The position numbers were made by a program, and so were the translations under genes. This document shows positions 6,813 to 10,092 of a stretch of DNA of 10,092 nucleotides, piece after piece (position 1 is the first letter of the stretch; each line of letters opens with the position of its first letter). Source of the DNA: Leptospira saintgironsiae (GTDB lineage Bacteria; Spirochaetota; Leptospiria; Leptospirales; Leptospiraceae); the NCBI RefSeq assembly GCF_002811765.1, contig NZ_NPDR01000019.1, positions 1 to 10,092 on the forward strand. Reading direction: 5' to 3'. The notes beneath the pieces were generated by a model. It did not search any database. It saw nothing but the letters and a program-made list of their open reading frames with translations, and was not told the DNA's origin.

Positions 6813-7121
6813 AGCAGTATCGCCCCTAACACATTGCACCCAAGCCCTACTCTATGAAATCCTCAAATAGAATAAAAGCAATTAGTGGCAAATTTACTTT
6901 CAAATTATAAAAGTAGCGAACCCTTTTCGCAGGATTTAACAAAAGATAGATGCAAGTAGTTCCGATCGATTCCTAACATTCTGCAAAACATTTCAGCCTA
7001 CGATATAAAGCAAGAAAAGGGGGAAAAGCGGTCGAAACTTAAAGTGGATCTTGGATTTGGTCGGCTCTAAGGTAAAATCTAAAACTTATATAATAAAAAT
7101 AAAAGAAAATCGCGATATTGC
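6813..7121 (-). repeat. ORF-less cassette body, copy 1
   Basis: This body of about 309 bp has no credible gene. It is closely similar along its whole length to 9749-10059, with scattered substitutions and small indels. The frame open in copy 2 has a stop and no start codon here, so coding is unlikely. Seen features: a hairpin GCGAA-CCCTT-TTCGC near 6915-6930, an ATCGCGAT palindrome at the cassette start, and a TATAAT at 7089-7094 on the + strand without a good -35. It may be a small RNA, a regulatory or promoter cassette, or a decayed gene. Confidence 0.75.
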
Positions 7122-7262
7122 GCCTAACGACCAAGGTGTTCCGACGTTTGCGATGGCACGAGTTTGCTCTGCAAACGAAGTGACAGAAGCAAATGTGGCG
7201 TAGCCCGAGCGAGTGGGTCACGAAGTGAGCCCCGAGCGGAGCGGAAGCACCGATAGTTAGTC
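7122..7262 (-). repeat. attC: attC9 recombination site (141 bp)
   Basis: Outer boxes are GCCTAAC (7122-7128) and GTTAGTC (7256-7262). L boxes are the usual GGTGTTCCG / GGTGCTTCCG. The third hairpin is GGGTCAC-GAA-GTGAGCCC (7215-7232), a fully paired variant of the TTGC/GCAA and TCGC/GCGA stems elsewhere. It serves the HEPN-gene cassette. Confidence 0.9.
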
Positions 7263-7274
7263 GCCGTAATTTGG

Positions 7275-7964
7275 CTAATCAACTTCTCTCGACTTTGGTA
7301 CCTTACTCCATGGATACTTTCCAACTAAAGAATGTAAGTATTCACGAATGGCATCTGAACTTATAATCGCCAATTTAACAATAAAAGTTGTATAATTTCT
7401 TAAAGCATTCAGATGAATATTTTCTGTCTCAATGAGTTTATGTACTATACCTCCTCTTAGCGTCATAAACTTATCAAGTCTCTTTACAGATTGTTCAAAA
7501 GAATTATTCTTCCATTTCCACGAATGACTCAGATTTTTCATCCCTAATGTGTCGCAAATGAACTTATCTATCTGCTTAGGTCTGGCAGTGTTGAAGTCTT
7601 GAGATAATCTTTCACAATTCAAAATTATTTCTTCTCGCCAGCCATTATCGCTAATTTTCCATATTGCACGTTCATCTTTCTGATTCTTTAATGAATTCGA
7701 TATTGATACCAATAGATGAGCCGGAAGATCACCGGATTTTTTTGCCTCTTGAGCCAGAAATTTAGTACCATTAAGAGCGGCTGCCTCTAAAAAAGATTCC
7801 CAAGCTGCACATAATTGTACTATTGTACTTTTATAAAGTGCTTTCTTCTTTTTATTTATATCAAGGACATTTCCTTCTTTCAAATCATCGGCAATTTGAT
7901 ACATAGTGTAGGTTTCTAAGATCAAATCTATATGAACTACGATAGGATGTCTAGGTGTGCTCAT
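7275..7964 (-). CDS. HEPN-domain protein (RiboL-PSP-HEPN / MAE_28990-like)
   Basis: This is a 229-residue all-helical protein. Early in it comes V-Q-L-C-A-A-W-E-S-F-L-E at 49-60, the 'A-W-E' helix typical of the RiboL-PSP-HEPN group. The catalytic HEPN motif R-x4-H is present as RGGIVH at 170-175, in the expected context F-M-x-L-R-G-G-I-V-H-K. Proteins of this group are thought to be metal-independent RNases acting in toxin and anti-phage systems. Activity here is inferred from the motif. No separate antitoxin (for example a nucleotidyltransferase) is encoded in the cassette, so it is either self-controlled or partnered elsewhere. The start is the ATG at 7962-7964, with only AAG(A) before it. 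Confidence 0.82.
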   Translation of the reverse strand: MSTPRHPIVVHIDLILETYTMYQIADDLKEGNVLDINKKKKALYKSTIVQLCAAWESFLEAAALNGTKFLAQEAKKSGDLPAHLLVSISNSLKNQKDERAIWKISDNGWREEIILNCERLSQDFNTARPKQIDKFICDTLGMKNLSHSWKWKNNSFEQSVKRLDKFMTLRGGIVHKLIETENIHLNALRNYTTFIVKLAIISSDAIREYLHSLVGKYPWSKVPKSREVD

Positions 7965-7994
7965 CTTGCATTGTTTAGTTTATTAAATTATGGC

Positions 7995-8147
7995 GACTAA
8001 CGACCAAGGCTTGACGACGTTTCGCGAGTCCGAAAGGACTTGGCGCGAGGCTTGCTCTGCAAGACGAGTGACAAAGCGAAATGTGGCGGAGCCCGGAGCG
8101 AGAGTGCGTAGCATCTCGAAGCGAAGCGTCAGAGCCGATAGTTAGAC
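7995..8147 (-). repeat. attC: attC10 recombination site (long class, 153 bp)
   Basis: Outer boxes are GACTAAC (7995-8001) and GTTAGAC (8141-8147). The L boxes are GGCTTGACG and reversed GGCTCTGACG, with the extra base on the right. Like attC1 it has the additional hairpin, here AGTCC-GAAA-GGACT (8027-8040): different bases, same pairing. Other hairpins are CTTGC-TCT-GCAAG, GGC-GGA-GCC and GAGAGTGC-GTA-GCATCTC. It serves the AlbA_2 cassette. Confidence 0.9.
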
Positions 8148-8164
8148 GTAGTGATGCTTTTATA

Positions 8165-8833
8165 CTAATATTTTATAATAAGTTTTAATCTACTAGATTT
8201 ATTGTCGTAGCTAAGAATCACTTTTTCTAAGGGCTCAGATATTCGTCTCAACTCCCTAATCGTTATTAACGTTATCCAATGATTATTGACTTCAGTCAAT
8301 TGTGCATATGTATCTGCTTCAGGCCACCGATGTTCAATTAAATATTGTATTGATTGTCCGAAGTCTCCCATCTGAGTGAAAGGTAAATTAGACCAATCAC
8401 CAGTTACGGTTACAGTAGCGTTTAAATACAAGCCCAATGTTCGAATTTTACTAGAACGCTTTGCTATTAACTGATTAAATACTTCTGGACTTGCTAAAAT
8501 TGTTTCAGACCCTTTTCTTACCCAGGCTTGCCCACCAAAATGGGGAGTTTCTTCACTATATTCAATTTCAACAATTACGTAAGAAATATCTTTTTCGACT
8601 TCTACCTTACTTTTCCATACGATTGGCGGATAAATTTTGTCTGCGATCTCTCGGACTTTCTTCTGAATATTATCTGGATTTGTAACACCAACAACTTTGC
8701 CAGAATTATCCTTTCCGATATAAATTCTTGCTATATGACCGGGTTTCACGGAATTTGCAAATCCAACTAAAGTTTTCAATATATCTTTTAAATCCGATTC
8801 GACCTTATACTCTACTAGATTATCTTCCCACAT
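8165..8833 (-). CDS. AlbA_2 (Schlafen-type) domain protein
   Basis: This is a 222-residue protein. Residues 1-125 match the AlbA_2 domain: the opening V-E-Y-K (7-10), L-V-G-F-A-N-S (22-28), I-x-I-G-K-D-N-S-G-K-V-V-G-V (37-50), the Y-P-P-I segment at 68-71, and a closing G-G-Q-A-W-V-R-K-G-S-E-T at 100-111. This domain is the nucleic-acid or nucleotide-binding core of Schlafen-like proteins, found in regulators and in several anti-phage systems. Residues 126-222 form a C-terminal domain I cannot assign; it is not the common winged-helix or ATPase extension, and the protein is shorter than those fused forms. The start ATG (8831-8833) has no clear ribosome site, but no better start is nearby. Single-gene cassette. 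Confidence 0.84.
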   Translation of the reverse strand: MWEDNLVEYKVESDLKDILKTLVGFANSVKPGHIARIYIGKDNSGKVVGVTNPDNIQKKVREIADKIYPPIVWKSKVEVEKDISYVIVEIEYSEETPHFGGQAWVRKGSETILASPEVFNQLIAKRSSKIRTLGLYLNATVTVTGDWSNLPFTQMGDFGQSIQYLIEHRWPEADTYAQLTEVNNHWITLITIRELRRISEPLEKVILSYDNKSSRLKLIIKY

Positions 8834-8858
8834 ACAATTAATTATAAAGCATCATTAC

Positions 8859-8999
8859 GTCTAACGACCAAGGTGTTCCGACGTTTGCAATGGCGCGAGG
8901 CTTGCTCTGCAAGACGAGTGACAGAAGCAAATGTGGCGGAGCCCGAGCAAGAGTCGCGTTAGCGAGCTCGAAGCGGAGCGGAAGCACCGACAGTTAGGC
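8859..8999 (-). repeat. attC: attC11 recombination site (141 bp, mosaic)
   Basis: Outer boxes are GTCTAAC (8859-8865) and GTTAGGC (8993-8999). The L boxes are short-class (GGTGTTCCG / GGTGCTTCCG), but the middle hairpin GAGGCTTGC-TCT-GCAAGACGAG is identical to that of the long-class attC10. So it mixes parts of the two classes. It serves the 9010-9576 cassette. Confidence 0.9.
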
Positions 9000-9009
9000 G
9001 AAGTGCAAA

Positions 9010-9576
9010 CTACTTTCTTTCTTGCAAATAAATAAGCATCGGGGGTTGAATAATGAAATTAATTCTATTTAATAACAAATCAGAACCTTTGCTTGATATT
9101 CTGTATGAATGCCGATCGACATTCCCATAAATTTCTCCGTGACCTTTTTCAATCCAATGCGGAACAAGCCTCATATAGTCAATATTTTTATCTGCCTCAC
9201 TTTCTGACGAAAATGTATAAAATTCGATTATAACATGTACTGCTATATCTTTCTTTGCGACGGGATCATAAGTCATTTTATTAGAATCTGTCACGATGAT
9301 TTGAATGATCTCCTGACAATTCGCAATAATATAGGGCCGAGAAAGTTTCTCTTTATTGCGATCTATAACTTCATTCATCATCTCGCCTTTTAATCTTTGC
9401 TTAATTTCTGCTTTTTCAAAATGTTTACTTAATTCGAAAACTACGTTTTCGTATATGTCCTTTGACGGGAACGCGCTTTGTGCAACTTTTGTTTCCCTCA
9501 CATTTCCATCTTTAATCCCGGGTTGACACACACCAAAGGAGACTATTATAAATAAAAGTGTTAATAAGTGTTTCAT
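9010..9576 (-). CDS. Exported protein, possible lipoprotein, unknown function
   Basis: This is a 188-residue protein with a signal sequence: MKH, then a hydrophobic stretch to residue 16 and Cys17 in F-G-V-C. Spirochaete lipoboxes are loose, but Val just before Cys is unusual, so lipidation is uncertain. The mature part has a helical segment (about 38-78) followed by alternating strands, with blocks such as RPYIIANCQEIIQIIVTDSN, IAVHVIIEFYTF and HSYRISSKGSDLLLN. I do not recognise a family. The start is the ATG at 9574-9576 with a GTGAG-like ribosome site. Single-gene cassette, stop 11 bp from attC11. It would sit in the periplasm or on a membrane face. Confidence 0.74.
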   Translation of the reverse strand: MKHLLTLLFIIVSFGVCQPGIKDGNVRETKVAQSAFPSKDIYENVVFELSKHFEKAEIKQRLKGEMMNEVIDRNKEKLSRPYIIANCQEIIQIIVTDSNKMTYDPVAKKDIAVHVIIEFYTFSSESEADKNIDYMRLVPHWIEKGHGEIYGNVDRHSYRISSKGSDLLLNRINFIIQPPMLIYLQERK

Positions 9577-9605
9577 TTTAACTCACTAATTTTCTTTTGC
9601 ATTTC

Positions 9606-9748
9606 GCCTAACGACCAAGGTGTTCCGACGTTTGCAATGGCACGAGTTTGCTCATGCAAACGAAGTGACAGAAGCAAATGTGGCGTAGCCCGAGCGAGTG
9701 AGTCGCGTAAGCGATCTCCGAGCGGAGCGGAAGCACCGATAGTTAGGC
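9606..9748 (-). repeat. attC: attC12 recombination site (143 bp)
   Basis: Outer boxes are GCCTAAC (9606-9612) and GTTAGGC (9742-9748). L boxes are GGTGTTCCG / GGTGCTTCCG. Hairpins are TTTGC-TCAT-GCAAA, GGC-GTA-GCC and TCGC-GTAA-GCGA. Its right half is almost the same as that of attC8, the site of the sister non-coding cassette. Confidence 0.9.
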
Positions 9749-10059
9749 AGCAGTATCGCCCCTAACACATTGCACCCAAGCCCTACTCTATGAAATCCTC
9801 AAATAGAATAAAAGCAATTAGTGACTAATTCACTTTCACAATATAAAAGTAGCGAACCCTTTTCGCAGAATTAAACAAAAGATAGATGCAAGTAGTTCTG
9901 ATCGATTCCGAATATTCTGCAAAACATTTCAGCCTACGATATAAAGCAAGAAAAGGGAGAAAAGCGGTCGAACCTAAAATAGATCTTGATTCGGCTCTAA
10001 GCTCTAAGGTAAAATTCAAAACTTATATAATAAAAAATAAAAGAAAATCGCGATATTGC
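9749..10059 (-). repeat. ORF-less cassette body, copy 2
   Basis: This is the second copy of the non-coding cassette at 6813-7121. It is about 311 bp, with the same order of conserved blocks and a short local duplication (GCTCTAA twice) near 9995-10008. A 64-codon open frame on the - strand exists here but has no start codon and an internal TAG in copy 1, so it is not called. The GCGAA-CCCTT-TTCGC hairpin, the ATCGCGAT palindrome and the TATAAT are all kept. Confidence 0.75.
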
Positions 10060-10092
10060 GCCTAACGACCAAGGCTTGACGACGTTTCGCGA
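10060..10092 (-). repeat. attC: attC13 recombination site, partial (long class)
   Basis: Left end only: GCCTAAC (10060-10066), then the GGCTTGACG L box and the start of the TTTCGCGA run typical of the long-class sites attC1 and attC10. The rest lies outside the window. Confidence 0.85.

Larger units (their letters stand above)
1..10092 (-). mobile_element. Integron gene-cassette array (internal segment)
   Basis: Thirteen attC-like palindromes separate twelve complete cassettes plus the first 60 bases of another. The repeats start with -TAAC and end with GTTA-, carry an extra base in the right arm, and always lie just past the stop codon of a - strand gene. Genes and repeats therefore agree on a right-to-left cassette orientation. 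No tyrosine recombinase, attI or transposase gene is visible, so this is an interior part of a larger array. Bodies are AT-rich and attC sites GC-rich. The repeats are similar to one another while the cargo is unrelated, which is typical of sedentary chromosomal integrons. A spirochaete host (Leptospira-like) is inferred from codon style only. Confidence 0.88.

Noticed and set aside
6905..6940. Intrinsic terminator at the GCGAA-TTCGC hairpin
   Set aside because: The stem is only 5 bp with a 5-base loop and no clean T run follows on either strand.
7060..7121. Promoter on the + strand in the non-coding cassette (TATAAT at 7089-7094)
   Set aside because: The -10 box is perfect and kept in both copies, but there is no -35 at the right distance and it points against all genes. 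In such AT-rich DNA this is weak, so I left it as a note.
6596..7324. Several short - strand frames across attC8 and attC9
   Set aside because: Their shared residue strings (such as NYRCFRSA) come from the attC repeat itself, and they have no independent coding support.
8491..8770. Two overlapping + strand frames inside the AlbA_2 gene
   Set aside because: Both are antisense shadows of a recognised domain.
61..9748. REP/MITE-like dispersed elements or an insertion sequence
   Set aside because: There is no transposase and no target-site duplication. The strict one-gene-per-interval spacing, single orientation and attC features fit integron cassettes better.
9825..10019. 64-codon - strand frame in the second non-coding cassette
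   Set aside because: In the sister copy the aligned position of the start is not ATG, a TAG interrupts the frame and indels shift it. DNA is conserved but the protein is not.
1..10092. CRISPR array
   Set aside because: Repeats are about 140 bp, spaced 0.3-1.1 kb apart with genes between them, so this is not a repeat-spacer array.

Overview
This window is a stretch of a long integron gene-cassette array with no integrase in view. Thirteen copies of a GC-rich imperfect palindrome of about 140-154 bp (12 complete, the last cut by the window end) alternate with AT-rich bodies of about 0.3-1.1 kb. Each palindrome begins with a -TAAC box and ends with a GTTA- box. One arm carries an extra base, as attC recombination sites do. 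All recognised genes lie on the - strand, and the extra base always sits in the right-hand arm. Together these put the cassette order right to left, so an integrase, attI and main cassette promoter would be expected beyond position 10092. AT-rich coding sequence, TTG starts, many exported or membrane proteins and a long non-proteobacterial attC suggest a spirochaete, most likely Leptospira or a relative. That assignment is an inference from style, not from a marker gene.

Layout, left to right: start of an unseen cassette (1-60); attC1; small membrane protein (280-693); attC2; two-TM coiled-coil protein (875-1918); attC3; DUF2087 protein (2085-2741); attC4; RelA/SpoT-type synthetase (2959-4029); attC5; unknown protein (4226-4945 or 4969); attC6; exported SH3-like protein (5134-5736); attC7; AbrB-type antitoxin and Fic/Doc toxin operon (5925-6556); attC8; non-coding cassette copy 1 (6813-7121); attC9; HEPN protein (7275-7964); attC10; AlbA_2/Schlafen protein (8165-8833); attC11; exported protein (9010-9576); attC12; non-coding cassette copy 2 (9749-10059); partial attC13. 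That makes 12 complete cassettes: 10 coding with 11 genes, and 2 ORF-less copies of one family.

The cargo leans towards stress, toxin and anti-phage families (alarmone synthetase, Doc/AbrB, HEPN, AlbA_2) plus envelope proteins, which fits a sedentary cassette bank. The genes are not one pathway; each cassette is an independent unit. Only the toxin-antitoxin cassette shows a convincing own promoter.

The most striking structure is in the non-coding DNA. Each cassette body starts and ends with a matching inverted repeat of about 12-20 bp, of form GTTAnnCGnnRT. The variable bases match between the two ends of the same cassette, while the L boxes match within each attC. One position is always A at the gene-start end and G at the gene-end side. 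The attC interior holds several hairpins that covary between copies, with G-N-A or G-N-N-A loops on the + strand. These asymmetries all favour folding of the + strand, which is the bottom strand relative to cassette orientation and the strand integron integrases use.
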